Below, one piece after another: positions 49,854 through 60,183 of a stretch of DNA of 64,000 bases. Numbering within the stretch: the first letter of the stretch is position 1; each line of letters starts with the position of its first letter. The stretch spans positions 4,062,102 through 4,126,101 of the forward strand of contig NZ_CP045503.2 in NCBI RefSeq assembly GCF_007004545.3, written 5' to 3'. The notes under the pieces are model-generated. The model searched no databases and was not told the origin of the DNA. It was given only the letters and a program-made list of their open reading frames with translations. This DNA comes from Shewanella eurypsychrophilus. GTDB taxonomy: Bacteria > Pseudomonadota > Gammaproteobacteria > Enterobacterales > Shewanellaceae. The position numbers and the translations under genes were made by a program.

Positions 49854-52800
49854 CTACAGCACTGCTCCACTCTTGTTAGCACGCCCTCTTACACGATCGA
49901 TTGTTTGATTGATGAAGACAAAAAATACCGGCACAAACAGCACAGCTAACACGGTACCGCTAAACATCCCACCTAGCACGCCAGTACCGAGTGAGTTTTG
50001 TACCTCAGAGCTTGGTCCGCTTGCCAGATAAAGTGGAATGATGCCGCAACTAAAGGCTAGTGAGGTCATTAAGATAGGTCTTAAGCGTAGCCTAGTTGCC
50101 GTTAACACCGAGTCAATTAATGAGCTACCCTCTTTTCGAGCTTGCTTAGCAAATTCAACAATTAAAATCGCATTTTTCGCCGACAAACCTATGATGGTCA
50201 CTAGCCCCACTTTAAAGAACACATCGTTGGCCATACCGTTAAGCATGACAAAAGCCACAGCACCAATAACGCCTAATGGCACGACTAAGATCACGGCCAA
50301 CGGAATTGTCCAGCTTTCATATAATGCAGACAACACGAGGAAGATAACTAACATAGAGAAGAGTAACAGCATCACAGTTTGCGATTCAGCCTCACGCTCC
50401 TGCAGTGATAGTCCAGTCCACTCAATGGTTGCCGCACTCGGTAATGCGTCCACTATTCGCTCTAGCTCCTGCATCGCCTCCCCCGATGAGACACCCACAG
50501 CAGGTGATGCCGATACAGCTACAGCTGATACGCCATTAAAGCGGGTCAACTGTTGCGGCGTAGTGCCCCATACGGGCGTCACAAATTGAGAAAGGTAGAC
50601 AGTGCCTCCCTGCTCGTTTCGAATCGATAACTTGAGTATATCCTCTAGCTGCATCCTTGATTGAGCTTGAACCTGAACGATAACCTGTTGCAAGCGCCCG
50701 TTATTAGGGAAGTCATTGACATAGTTTGACCCCATAGCGGTAGAAATTGTTTCGCTGATAGCATTGAACGGCACACCGAGTGCGCGCGCCTTAGCCCGAT
50801 CGATGTTTAGTTGTATGCCGCTGGTTTCAGGTAAGGTTTCAAAGTAGATAAAAGCAAATTTACCACTGGCATACGCTTGATTAAGAAACTCAGCTTGAGT
50901 ATCTAAAAAACGCTCATAGCCTAAATTGCTACGGTCCTGCAGTTGTAAGGAGAGGTTTGAAGAGTTACCTAAGCCATCAATCGCTGCTGGCAATACATTA
51001 AAAACCTGCCCCTCAGTTAAATCGCTTAAGTGCTCATTAAGTGCCTGCATCTCTTGTTGAGTGGAAACGCCATTACGTTGATCCCAACCTTTTAAGGTGG
51101 TAACCCCAAATGCAGAGCTTGGGCCTGTCCCACTAAAGCTAAAGCCTAAAACACTCATGCTGGCTTCGACAGCCTCTCTACCGAGCGCAAACTCCTCAAT
51201 TTTAGTGACCACATCCATTGTACGTTCAACGGTTGCATCGCTAGGCAGTTGTACCGATGTCATAAAGAAGCCCTGATCTTCCTCGGGCAAAAAAGTACTC
51301 GGGATCTGAGTAAAACCATAGATACACACAGCAACAAAGCCCAAATAAAGCAGCATCATCCGCCCTGTTCTTTGTATTAAGTAAGCCGTAATTGCTGCCA
51401 CTTTGGCGGTAAACCAAGCAAAGCTACGGTTGAACCAACCAAAGAAGCCGACTTTATTGTGATCGCTTTCAGTTAGCGGTTTTAGCAAGGTTGCACATAG
51501 GGCTGGGGTTAAGGTTAATGCCAGAAAAGCCGAAAACAGGATAGAAACAGCCATCGACAAGGAGAACTGTTGAAAAATAGTCCCGACAGAACCCGCCGCA
51601 AAAGAGATAGGTATAAATACCGCCGACAGTACGGCAGTAATGCCAATTACGGCGCTATAGATCCCTGACATAGCCTGCTCAGTCGCCGCTTTTGGTGGCA
51701 GCCCTGTTTCAGCCATCACCCGCTCAACGTTTTCGACCACAACAATGGCATCATCGACTATGATGCCAATAGCTAACACCATACCGAACATGGTGAATAC
51801 ATTGATAGAGAAACCCATAACTAACATCACGGCAAATGTGCCAAGTAGCGCTATGGGCGCAACGATAGCTGGAATTAAGGTATAACGGATCTTTTGTAGA
51901 AATAGATACATCACCAGAAACACCAGTAGCATTGCTTCAAGTAGGGTGATCACCACTTTTTGGATCGATATCTTAGCAAAAATAGCCGCATCAGATGTGA
52001 TGGTATATTCCATGTTTGCTGGCATAGCTTGTTGTAACTCAGCCATGCGAGACCTTATCTCGTCAGACGTAGCGATAGCATTGGCACCAGGCGACAACTG
52101 AATGGCTGCCGACGTTGATGCTTGGCCGTTTTCACGATTACTGAAAAGATAATTTTGCGCGCCTAACTCAACCTTAGCGACATCCTCTAACAATACTGTT
52201 CCGCCATGGATATTGGCGCGTAATACAATTTGGCGAAACTCTTCTGGTGTTTCTAACTGTCCCTGTGCGGTCAGTGGAAATACTGTCATCTGACCATCTG
52301 TGGTCGGAGAGGCACCGAGTTTACCGGGAGATATCTGAATATTTTGCTGTGAAATAGCAAGCGTTACATCTTCCATCGTCAGGTTGTAGCCTGTTAGTGC
52401 AATGGGATCGACCCAGATCCTCATGGCAAACTCAGCACCATACATCTGTATGCGGCCAACCCCAGGTACTCGCTTTATCTCCTCAACGACATTCCGTAAC
52501 ATGTAGTCGCTCAGCTCTAGCTCTGAGTATTGGCCGTTCGGTGAGATTAAGCCTAAATACATCAAGTTGTTAGAGGAGGTCGTTTCCACTGTGATCCCAG
52601 CTTGACGCACTGCCAAGGGCAATCTGGGCTCGATGGTTTTGATCTTATTTTGGATCTCAACCTGAGCCATTTCAGGGTCGGTGCCATTTTCAAATGTCAC
52701 AGTAATTGACGCGCTGCCACTGGCATCGGACGATGATTTAAAGTAAAGCAAGCCTTTGATACCAGTGATCTCTCTCTCAATCAAAGAGACGACACTGTCG

Positions 52801-52973
52801 TTAATGGTCTTCGGGCTGGCACCTGGGTATGACAGGTACAAGCCTATGCTTGGTGGGGCAACGCTAGGAAAACGCTCTACAGGTAGCTTAGGTATAGCGA
52901 TAATCCCAGCAATAGAGATCAAGATGGCGATAACCCAAGCAAAAATTGGCCTAGATATAAAGAAATGTGACAC
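49854..52973 (-). CDS. RND efflux pump inner-membrane subunit (HAE1 family)
   Basis: 1039 residues, the AcrB/MexB length. 'FFISRPIFAWVIAILISIAGIIAIPKLPVERFP' starts TM1; 'LAIGIIVDDAIVVVENVERVM' carries the two proton-relay Asp (about 405-406) and 'IIGLSAKNAILIVEFAKQ' the Lys of TM10. It exports drugs, detergents or other amphiphiles with protons. Its start is about 30 bases after the adaptor's stop, so they form an operon. No outer-membrane channel gene is present, so it may share TolC. Confidence 0.93.
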   Translation of the reverse strand: MSHFFISRPIFAWVIAILISIAGIIAIPKLPVERFPSVAPPSIGLYLSYPGASPKTINDSVVSLIEREITGIKGLLYFKSSSDASGSASITVTFENGTDPEMAQVEIQNKIKTIEPRLPLAVRQAGITVETTSSNNLMYLGLISPNGQYSELELSDYMLRNVVEEIKRVPGVGRIQMYGAEFAMRIWVDPIALTGYNLTMEDVTLAISQQNIQISPGKLGASPTTDGQMTVFPLTAQGQLETPEEFRQIVLRANIHGGTVLLEDVAKVELGAQNYLFSNRENGQASTSAAIQLSPGANAIATSDEIRSRMAELQQAMPANMEYTITSDAAIFAKISIQKVVITLLEAMLLVFLVMYLFLQKIRYTLIPAIVAPIALLGTFAVMLVMGFSINVFTMFGMVLAIGIIVDDAIVVVENVERVMAETGLPPKAATEQAMSGIYSAVIGITAVLSAVFIPISFAAGSVGTIFQQFSLSMAVSILFSAFLALTLTPALCATLLKPLTESDHNKVGFFGWFNRSFAWFTAKVAAITAYLIQRTGRMMLLYLGFVAVCIYGFTQIPSTFLPEEDQGFFMTSVQLPSDATVERTMDVVTKIEEFALGREAVEASMSVLGFSFSGTGPSSAFGVTTLKGWDQRNGVSTQQEMQALNEHLSDLTEGQVFNVLPAAIDGLGNSSNLSLQLQDRSNLGYERFLDTQAEFLNQAYASGKFAFIYFETLPETSGIQLNIDRAKARALGVPFNAISETISTAMGSNYVNDFPNNGRLQQVIVQVQAQSRMQLEDILKLSIRNEQGGTVYLSQFVTPVWGTTPQQLTRFNGVSAVAVSASPAVGVSSGEAMQELERIVDALPSAATIEWTGLSLQEREAESQTVMLLLFSMLVIFLVLSALYESWTIPLAVILVVPLGVIGAVAFVMLNGMANDVFFKVGLVTIIGLSAKNAILIVEFAKQARKEGSSLIDSVLTATRLRLRPILMTSLAFSCGIIPLYLASGPSSEVQNSLGTGVLGGMFSGTVLAVLFVPVFFVFINQTIDRVRGRANKSGAVL

Positions 52974-53005
52974 GATAAAGGTCCTCTAAAAACAGGTAAA
53001 AATTG

Positions 53006-54154
53006 CTATTTGAGCCAAGTTGATAGGGATAGCTGAGCTCCCTGCTGAAGGTTTTCCTGACCAGAAACAATCACGGTATCCTTGTTACTCAGCCCCTGGG
53101 ACACTAGGTACTCCCCGCTTTGAATACCCTCAATGACGAGTTCTCGACGCTCATAATTGCCATCGACCACCACAAAAAGGTAGGGATCACCACTGCTTGT
53201 TCGCAGCACCGCTTGCTCAGGAATACGAACCGCCTGCAGTTTCCTACGTGGGATCTGTGTACGAACATACATCCCAGGTAGTAAAAGCTGATTAGGGTTA
53301 TCAGCGATAATACGTACTATAAGATCACCAGTATTTTCATCGACACTGATGCCTGAGAATAAAATACTCCCTTTTATATCCTCGGCTCTGTTTTCAGAAA
53401 ACTGCACGGTAACAGCTAGCCCTTGTTTGTTGTTACTGCCTTTGCCATCCAGAAACTTGCGAATTTGACTAAGCTTGGAAGCAGGTTGACGCACATCGAT
53501 ATAGACCTTATCTATTTGCTGGATCACTGCCATTGGTTTGGCATCATTACTGATCACTAGCGCTCCCTCAGTCACCAGAGCCTCACCAATAATGCCACTG
53601 ATCGGCGCGCTCACTCGCGCATATTTGAGCTGCAACTTACTGTGTTCGAGTTGAGCACGATTTTGCTCTACTGTCGCAGCGGCTATCTGTTGATTAAAGC
53701 TTGCATCCTCAAAGGCTTGCTTACTCACAGCTTCAGTGCGGTCGAGGGTAGCAAGTCTATTTAACTGAGTTTGCAGCAAGGCGAGGTTCGCTAAAGATTG
53801 GCTTAATGCCGCCTGCTTGATATCGATATCGATTTCGAAAGCATCTTGATCGATTTGAAACAGAGGATCGCCATGTGTGAGGGTATCGCCTTGACGAAAC
53901 AATCTCTGAATGATGATACCTGTCACCTGAGGCCGAATTTCAGCACTACGCAGTGGCCGAACACGTCCCTGAAGTTCGTCATACAGAGTCACTTCGCTAA
54001 ATTGCGCGTCAATCGTAGCGACATTAGCAGTATTGGCAAATGTTCCATCACCAAAGTCCTGCTCATTACTGACACTTTCACCACAGGCTGTAACGAAAAA
54101 GGTAAGACTTATGAAAAAGCATAAGAACTTCATTTTATTAAACAGATACGCCAT
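53006..54154 (-). CDS. RND efflux periplasmic adaptor (membrane fusion lipoprotein)
   Basis: 382 residues from the ATG at 54154 with AGGAGAT upstream. 'LCFFISLTFFVTACGES' is a signal peptide with lipobox, Cys lipidated. Then the biotinyl-like domain ('ELQGRVRPLRSAEIRPQVTGIIIQRLFRQGDTL'), an alpha hairpin (about 85-150), the lipoyl return ('YARVSAPISGIIGEALVTEGALV') and the beta barrel. It couples the RND pump to the outer-membrane channel. Confidence 0.92.
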   Translation of the reverse strand: MAYLFNKMKFLCFFISLTFFVTACGESVSNEQDFGDGTFANTANVATIDAQFSEVTLYDELQGRVRPLRSAEIRPQVTGIIIQRLFRQGDTLTHGDPLFQIDQDAFEIDIDIKQAALSQSLANLALLQTQLNRLATLDRTEAVSKQAFEDASFNQQIAAATVEQNRAQLEHSKLQLKYARVSAPISGIIGEALVTEGALVISNDAKPMAVIQQIDKVYIDVRQPASKLSQIRKFLDGKGSNNKQGLAVTVQFSENRAEDIKGSILFSGISVDENTGDLIVRIIADNPNQLLLPGMYVRTQIPRRKLQAVRIPEQAVLRTSSGDPYLFVVVDGNYERRELVIEGIQSGEYLVSQGLSNKDTVIVSGQENLQQGAQLSLSTWLK

Positions 54155-54250
54155 CTCTAACAATCTCCTAAATCCTAGCTAGATGATCCTTCTCACAGGC
54201 TCACCAGCATGAGTCATTTTCAATCAAGGAGATGGAGATTAGAGTATGCA

Positions 54251-54324
54251 GGGTAAACAGAGGGTAAAATCTCCGCTATATTGTCAGAGATTAGCACCTA
54301 GCAGGCTTTACCCAAGATTTACCC
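54251..54324. promoter_or_regulatory. Paired direct repeats in the divergent promoter region (OmpR-type operator)
   Basis: GGGTAAA at 54251 and 54262, and TTTACCC at 54307 and 54318: two tandem pairs, each with an 11-bp period, facing each other across about 38 bp. Such 10-11-bp repeats are the usual binding sites for OmpR/PhoB-type response regulators, here lying between the pump and its divergent two-component genes. Confidence 0.65.
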
Positions 54325-54415
54325 TTAGCCAGTTAAACTGTAATATTTACTGCTTAGACAAGTCAGGCTAATTGGCCAATCTACTCATCGGCCAAATTTT
54401 CACAGAGGTATAGAG

Positions 54416-55093
54416 ATGATCCGTGTTTTGCTAATCGAAGATGAGCGTGATCTGGCAGAGACCTTACTGCAATTAATGGAGCTGGCAAAGATGTTGCCAG
54501 ATCATGCCAGTAACGGTATAGCCGGACTTTCCTTAGCACAAACAAATAGCTACGATGTGTTAGTCATAGATGTAGGCTTACCTAAACTCGACGGTTTTTC
54601 AGTATGTAGGCAACTTAGGGCTAAAGGACTAGATATGCCTGTGCTTTTTCTCACGGCTCGTGGCAGCGTCGATGACAAACTAGAAGGTTTCGCTTCTGGT
54701 GGCGATGACTATCTCGCTAAACCCTTCGATAACCGAGAACTGATTGCTCGAATAAATGCGCTGGCCGGCCGGCGTAGCAGTCACGCGAAACGTCTACGTG
54801 TCGATGACTTAATCATGGATTGTGAGCAGCAAGCGGTGTCATGCAAGGAGCAAGTATTAGCGTTAACCCCTGCTTGTTATACTTTGCTTGAGACTCTGAT
54901 GCGAGCCAGCCCTGAAGTTGTCAGTAGAAATTCGCTCGAAAATGCCCTTTGGGGCGATGAGCCCCCGAGCAGTAATGTGCTCAAGGCGCACCTTTGCTAT
55001 CTACGCCGAGTCTTGACTCAAGCCGAGCAAGCACATCTATTGCACACCATATCGGGTAAAGGCTGGGCGCTGCGATCTGGAAGCGGCTCATGA
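54416..55093 (+). CDS. OmpR-family response regulator
   Basis: 225 residues. The receiver has Asp52 ('VLVIDVGLP'), Thr80 ('LFLTARG') and Lys102 ('DDYLAKPFD'); the winged-helix DNA-binding domain runs from about 125 ('LRVDDLIMDCEQQAV' ... 'VLKAHLCYLRRVL'). It starts about 250 bp from the divergent efflux adaptor and probably controls it through the GGGTAAA repeats. Its last codons overlap the kinase start. Confidence 0.93.
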   Translation: MIRVLLIEDERDLAETLLQLMELAKMLPDHASNGIAGLSLAQTNSYDVLVIDVGLPKLDGFSVCRQLRAKGLDMPVLFLTARGSVDDKLEGFASGGDDYLAKPFDNRELIARINALAGRRSSHAKRLRVDDLIMDCEQQAVSCKEQVLALTPACYTLLETLMRASPEVVSRNSLENALWGDEPPSSNVLKAHLCYLRRVLTQAEQAHLLHTISGKGWALRSGSGS

Positions 55094-56388
55094 AACTGCG
55101 TAACAGCTTATCAGCCCTATTGCTTGGAGGAAGTTGCCTTATTTTGATGGTACTCGTGCTCAGTTATACCCTCTGGGCAAGAGAAAACTACTTCCGTGCC
55201 CTGGATACCTCGTTCAGTATCAACATACTCAAGGCGCAAGAGTTAATCAACGAGCGAGGATTTGATGCTGTCGAGCCGAGTTTAGAGATCATTGATGCGC
55301 GTTTATTCCATCAATACGACCTCCTGCCCAAGAGTGTACAACTGCAGTATCCTCAATCTTCACTGAAAGTGGGAAGGCACCACTATGCACCTGGGATAAC
55401 TGATGAAGATGAAATCAATCAGCGTAACTATTTTGTCTACACCTCCCGTTACAACCATGAAGGAGTCTACTACCTAGTTCAGGAATATGAGGAGTCAGAT
55501 GAACCCAGCTACTGGGATCTTGCTGATTCGCAGCTACAGGAGATCTGGATAGTATCTTTAATCGTCACCCTGTTTTTAGCTCTGTTGATTTTTGGCATCT
55601 TTCATTACCTGACTAAACCGCTATATCGACTCAACGCCTGGTCCAAACAACTGAGTAGTGATGATTTAGACAAGCCAGTTCCCTCTTTTGACTATCGAGA
55701 GCTGGATTTATTGGCGGAGCAGTTTCTCAATAGCTTACGTGAAGTGGATGCAACCACTCAGCGTGAGACTCAATTTTTGCAGTATGCCAGTCATGAGCTA
55801 AGAACGCCTATTGCTGTAGTTAAAAGCAATGCTGAACTGCTCGAGCAACTTTGGCAAGATGCTCCAAAAAGTAGTTTGCCAGCGCTGCATCGCCTGACTC
55901 GGGCCGGTAAAACCATGCATCACCTCACCGAAACCTTACTATGGCTGACGCGCAAAGAGGTATCTGAGCCTATATCGACACACTTTCGCTTAGATCTACT
56001 GATACATGAGCTTATTGAAGAACATAGCTATCTTCTAAAAGGTAAGGTGGTAGTTCTGAATCTCGAGCTAGCTGAAGTCGCCACCTTTCAGTCAGAAACA
56101 TTAGTCCGCATTTTGATCGCTAACCTCATTCGCAATGCTATGCAGCATATTGACGAGGGGAGTATCTCGGTAACACTCATCAAACAGCAACTGACTATCG
56201 AAAACAGAGACCTTGTTGATGGTGGTATGAATCAACAGCAAGAAGTTTTAGATAGTTTTGGCCTTGGTTTAAAGCTTGTAAGCCAAATTAGCCAGCAACA
56301 ATCATGGCAGTTTGAGGTGGAGTCTGAACCTAATCGCTATATTGCGATGATTAACTTCCTACCCAGTAAAATTGATAGCTATAACTGA
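55090..56388 (+). CDS. Two-component sensor histidine kinase
   Basis: 432 residues, ATGA overlap with the regulator. Two transmembrane helices (about 9-29 and 151-173) flank a 120-residue periplasmic sensor; the HAMP follows, then His235 in 'YASHELRTPIAVVKSNAELLEQL'. The N box is 'LIANLIRNAMQHI' and the G2 box 'FGLGLKLVSQISQQ'. The G1 region ('ENRDLVDGGMN') lacks the usual DxGxG, so ATP binding may be atypical. The periplasmic domain has no recognised sensor fold. It phosphorylates the regulator before it. Confidence 0.92.
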   Translation: MKLRNSLSALLLGGSCLILMVLVLSYTLWARENYFRALDTSFSINILKAQELINERGFDAVEPSLEIIDARLFHQYDLLPKSVQLQYPQSSLKVGRHHYAPGITDEDEINQRNYFVYTSRYNHEGVYYLVQEYEESDEPSYWDLADSQLQEIWIVSLIVTLFLALLIFGIFHYLTKPLYRLNAWSKQLSSDDLDKPVPSFDYRELDLLAEQFLNSLREVDATTQRETQFLQYASHELRTPIAVVKSNAELLEQLWQDAPKSSLPALHRLTRAGKTMHHLTETLLWLTRKEVSEPISTHFRLDLLIHELIEEHSYLLKGKVVVLNLELAEVATFQSETLVRILIANLIRNAMQHIDEGSISVTLIKQQLTIENRDLVDGGMNQQQEVLDSFGLGLKLVSQISQQQSWQFEVESEPNRYIAMINFLPSKIDSYN

Positions 56389-56937
56389 TCAATCTGCTAG
56401 TCGAGCTGTATCAAGCCCAGCATCATCAAAGCTTCTAAAGGTAACTCCCCCCTCAGATAGCTTGATCTCCATATTGCAGCTTGCTGGAGATTGGTCTATT
56501 TTTTCACAGCGATTAAGCTCAAGCTTATAGGCTTTCTTTTTGATGGCATCGGCGAGTTCTGCGCAGCTCAAAGGGTTTTCATCACTCTCTTTGAAACAGA
56601 GTTTTTGTTTATACTCCTCACCTTTGTTACCAGCGACTAAATATTCCCAATCGTCACCCCAAGAGTTAATCGTCAGCGTATGTTCAATACCGTGCACATC
56701 TACTTTTATTTGTGGAGCAAGCTTAACGCCATAATCTAAGTGATTAACGGCATAAACTCTTAGATAACAAGCAGTGACAGCTTGTTCCTGTGTCTTGTCA
56801 TCACTCATCCCTTTATGAGTAGGTGAAGATTCGACAATGACTTCTGTCACTGTATCAACTTGAAAGGTTACATCTTTCTGACAGCCTACTACAAAAATCA
56901 TCATTAACAGTAGCGTAACAACCTCTAAGCTGATCAT
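56389..56937 (-). CDS. Lipoprotein, function unknown
   Basis: 182 residues. 'TLLLMMIFVVGCQKD' is a signal peptide with a lipobox (VVGC), so Cys19 should be lipidated. Several more cysteines (about six) suggest disulphides in the periplasm. No family recognised. It lies tail-to-tail with the kinase, its stop 1 base away, so transcription of the two converges. Confidence 0.65.
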   Translation of the reverse strand: MISLEVVTLLLMMIFVVGCQKDVTFQVDTVTEVIVESSPTHKGMSDDKTQEQAVTACYLRVYAVNHLDYGVKLAPQIKVDVHGIEHTLTINSWGDDWEYLVAGNKGEEYKQKLCFKESDENPLSCAELADAIKKKAYKLELNRCEKIDQSPASCNMEIKLSEGGVTFRSFDDAGLDTARLAD

Positions 56938-57260
56938 AACAAAGTGACTCTATTGTAATTATTTGTATCGGAGAATAACAGAAAACCTAGATAAGACTTC
57001 AACTATTACATTTACTTACAATGTGTCGCAGCTCGCTTTCTATGCTGCGTATTTACTATTTTTCAGTGGATATATTCGTGAATACAAATATAAGAAGCTA
57101 ATGCTTCGAAGTTAACACTAAACCTAAGATGATCAGCCCTCTACATTATTACTTAAAAATAATTTACTACTTAATAAGTAGTAAAAACCATATTTTATGG
57201 AGCCTGCTTGGCCTAAGCCAAGGCAATAAATCAGCTCCTTGGCATTTTCATCAGATAGGA
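56938..57260. other. Intergenic region with a perfect 11-bp inverted repeat
   Basis: 323 bases without a gene. TTTACTACTTA (57163-57173) and TAAGTAGTAAA (57175-57185) pair perfectly around one base, and poly-A follows; read leftward this resembles a terminator for the acylase gene. GCCAAGG/CCTTGGC also pairs at 57210-57243. Confidence 0.45.
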
Positions 57261-59570
57261 CTAATTAACTACCTCTATCGTTATCTTATGTAGAATGTCA
57301 CCAGGAAGCAGAGGTGTTGACTTTTGCTGCACATATTCATCAAACCCTGCACGATAATAATCTGATAAAGGGTGCCCAGACTGGCCACCTGGGATCGCCA
57401 TGATAGCCTGTGACTCTAACCCAGGCTGCACGATAAAACGTTGCGATGCACCAAATGCACTTTTTTGTACCGCAGGCATAAAGCTGTCACCAAATCCCGG
57501 CGCTTCAGGCATATCCAAGAATGCACTCAGTAGCGGGACTTGTTTACTAAAAGGATGCTGAATTTTGAGTGCGTTCACCTTACCCCAGGCTAAGTCTGAC
57601 AACTGGTTTGTATCACTGTGTTTAACTAGCAGGGCGTGAGTAGAATCCACGTAGGCCTGAATAACAAATGCATCCCAGCTGTTAAATTGTTCAGGTAACC
57701 AAGATTGGGGCTTATCTTCAATTAACTGCCACATCGCAGGTTCAAGGTAGCGCTTAACCGGAGATAAGGAAATCTCTAAAGATTTCAGACCTGTCTCGAT
57801 AGGCGCAAAACTCATATCGATCAACCTCTGCCTAAAACTGCGCACTAAGGTATAGCCTACTGAATCCGCACAAGCGCACGCCTGCCAATCCCTAATGTGT
57901 TGAATATCTTTGGAGAAGCGTATTGGCTCCTTTGCGAGTAAAGTGATCAAATAGTTCTGCCAAGGCGATAAAAACTTGGCCTCATTGTCTAATTGCAGTT
58001 GATAGAAATCTTGCTCGGTAAATTGTTCAGACTCAAATAGCCGATCGCGAATTTGCTGACTTCTTGCACCTAAGGCATAACCACCATCCCCGAAACGATC
58101 TGACTCTGTAGCTGATATGACTCGAGAATTGGCCGACCAGAGCCGGCCGTGCTCTGGGTTAACAACCTGAGGCAGTAGAGGTTCATCTATGTGCCAGCGT
58201 TCTCCTTGATATTCATCTGGCACTTGAGCAATATTGGCTGGATTGGTTCTTGATGGGATTGCGCCAGCTGGTTTCCAGGCTGCATTACCGCTACTATCGA
58301 CCAACATCATATTCTGCACCGGGATCCCGAAGCTTGTGGCTAGCTTTAAGCCTTCATCCACATTCGACACTGTTTCTAGGCCTATCAACTCCATATCGAC
58401 GGCATAATCTTGATGAGCAACCCAAGAAAGCGCGTAATTTTGACCATTCACTTGCTTCACGGGGCCATATTTGGATAACTGGATCTGATATTCGACACTC
58501 GATTTAGAACCTGGCAGCTTCATCACTTCACGTGCAATTGATAACGGCTCATCGTCATCAATTGCGACCCAATCGGCAGTATCGATATAGGCGTTAGTGA
58601 AGCCCCATGCAACCTTGTTATTGGTGCCCACAACAATGGCTGGTGCGCCCGGCAGTGAAACACCGGTAACTTGTATAGGCTCACCAGTTTCCGAAGGGTA
58701 ATTCAATTGCGCGCGATACCAGATGATAGGAACCGCAAATGAGAGATGCATATCATCCGATAACATAGCGCTACCACTTTTAGTCAAAGCACCTGTTACC
58801 GCCCAGTTATTGCTGCCTATATCTAAGGGTTCATCAATCGGGCTTACGAATGCGCTCGCAAGAAGTTGTGTCGCTAGAGCGGGTACTGCAACATCATCAA
58901 GAGGCAGCAAGCTTGAATCCAGCGCGGCTTGGTAGGGGCTGTTCTGAGTCACAAAAGCGAGCATATTTTTGCCATACAGCTTTTCAATTTGAGTTAACGC
59001 CATATCTCTCTTGACGGTATTACCTTGTAAATCAAGATACATACTATAAATAACCAGTAGACTATCAGCGGGTTGCCAAGCTTGTGGACGCGTACCTGTT
59101 AACAGGTATTCAAAAGAACGAATACTCTGCTCTGCCACTGCGGCATTAACGCCATTAGCATAAGCCTGTAATAGCAGTTTTTGTTTTGGCTCCATCTTAA
59201 CGACCGTATTCTCGGCTCGTTTTCTTAACTGATGAAAACGGCGAGACTTATCTAGATTAAGGGCCTTCTCACCAAATATTTCAGCAAGCTCGCCAGCAGC
59301 GTTTCGCCTAATCAGATCCATCTGAAAAAATCGGTCCTGACCATGAACAAACCCCATAGCATAAGCGACATCTCGGCGATTACTTCCCTTGATAACTGCA
59401 GTGCCTAACCTGTCTCTCTCTATGGTGACAGACTCAAACAGCTGAGCACTATTAAGCTGCCCCGATAATTTAGGCAGACTCAAATATAGTCCGATATAAA
59501 CAGTAAAGCTGAGGATGAAAGCTAAAGAAAGAGTTGAAACCAGGAGGATTTTTATTATTCTAGTCATCAA
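57261..59570 (-). CDS. Penicillin-acylase/AHL-acylase family Ntn hydrolase
   Basis: 769 residues. One N-terminal signal or anchor helix (about 8-30) is followed by the alpha chain with 'ERDRLGTAVIKGSNRRDVAYAMGFVHGQDRFFQMDLIRR'. The autocleavage site is Gly252-Ser253 in 'DIGSNNWAVTG', giving the nucleophilic N-terminal Ser of the beta chain; 'GVSLPGAPAIVVGTNNKVAWGFTNAYID' and later Asn/Arg support follow. The family hydrolyses amides such as penicillins, cephalosporins or acyl-homoserine lactones in the periplasm. Substrate cannot be fixed; quorum-signal degradation is a reasonable guess. Confidence 0.88.
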   Translation of the reverse strand: MMTRIIKILLVSTLSLAFILSFTVYIGLYLSLPKLSGQLNSAQLFESVTIERDRLGTAVIKGSNRRDVAYAMGFVHGQDRFFQMDLIRRNAAGELAEIFGEKALNLDKSRRFHQLRKRAENTVVKMEPKQKLLLQAYANGVNAAVAEQSIRSFEYLLTGTRPQAWQPADSLLVIYSMYLDLQGNTVKRDMALTQIEKLYGKNMLAFVTQNSPYQAALDSSLLPLDDVAVPALATQLLASAFVSPIDEPLDIGSNNWAVTGALTKSGSAMLSDDMHLSFAVPIIWYRAQLNYPSETGEPIQVTGVSLPGAPAIVVGTNNKVAWGFTNAYIDTADWVAIDDDEPLSIAREVMKLPGSKSSVEYQIQLSKYGPVKQVNGQNYALSWVAHQDYAVDMELIGLETVSNVDEGLKLATSFGIPVQNMMLVDSSGNAAWKPAGAIPSRTNPANIAQVPDEYQGERWHIDEPLLPQVVNPEHGRLWSANSRVISATESDRFGDGGYALGARSQQIRDRLFESEQFTEQDFYQLQLDNEAKFLSPWQNYLITLLAKEPIRFSKDIQHIRDWQACACADSVGYTLVRSFRQRLIDMSFAPIETGLKSLEISLSPVKRYLEPAMWQLIEDKPQSWLPEQFNSWDAFVIQAYVDSTHALLVKHSDTNQLSDLAWGKVNALKIQHPFSKQVPLLSAFLDMPEAPGFGDSFMPAVQKSAFGASQRFIVQPGLESQAIMAIPGGQSGHPLSDYYRAGFDEYVQQKSTPLLPGDILHKITIEVVN

Positions 59571-59712
59571 ATATCGCCACGATATCCATTATCATGGCAA
59601 TGACTATAACCTAAGTTACTGAGATGTTAACTAAATAATTTAAAGAAGAACAATTGACCAGAGTCGCATTTGAATCGACCCAATCAAACTAAAAAATGTT
59701 TGCAGCTCATCA

Positions 59713-59979
59713 CTACATACACTGTGCAACGGCTCCCTTCTTAGTTGCTGCCATCACACAGCCTCGCTCGCTATCAGATGCAGCCTTACAATCAGACATC
59801 ATGCTGGCACTATCTGGCGCCATACTGCCTAAAACCTTTCTAGCATGCTTTACGACATCGCCACACTTTTCGACAGGGATGGGATCATAGTTACTACAAG
59901 CACTGAGTAATAAAAAGATGATCACAGTAAAAAACAGCGTGGTGCGATTGATTTTGTCAATGGTTGAAAACTTAGGCAT
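59713..59979 (-). CDS. Small cysteine-rich lipoprotein
   Basis: 88 residues. 'TLFFTVIIFLLLSACSN' has a lipobox (LSAC) after a signal peptide. The mature part has four more cysteines (VEKCGD, SDCKA, RGCVM, AQCM), probably two disulphides. No family recognised. Alone, convergent with nothing, divergent from the zinc-ribbon gene. Confidence 0.65.
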   Translation of the reverse strand: MPKFSTIDKINRTTLFFTVIIFLLLSACSNYDPIPVEKCGDVVKHARKVLGSMAPDSASMMSDCKAASDSERGCVMAATKKGAVAQCM

Positions 59980-60183
59980 CGTTCTTCCTTAATCGCTAAA
60001 TTTATTATGGCTAACGTGATTTTCTATCAATACAACTTGAAACAGATACTAGAAACTCTGGTCAGAAAAGGCACTTAGAAATAGTAGAAGATAAATTTGG
60101 ATTTTGCACATTTTGTATTAATGATTTACTGCATTAGAATAGCTACTTCAAGTAATTACATAATCAATGGCAACGCTCTAGAT

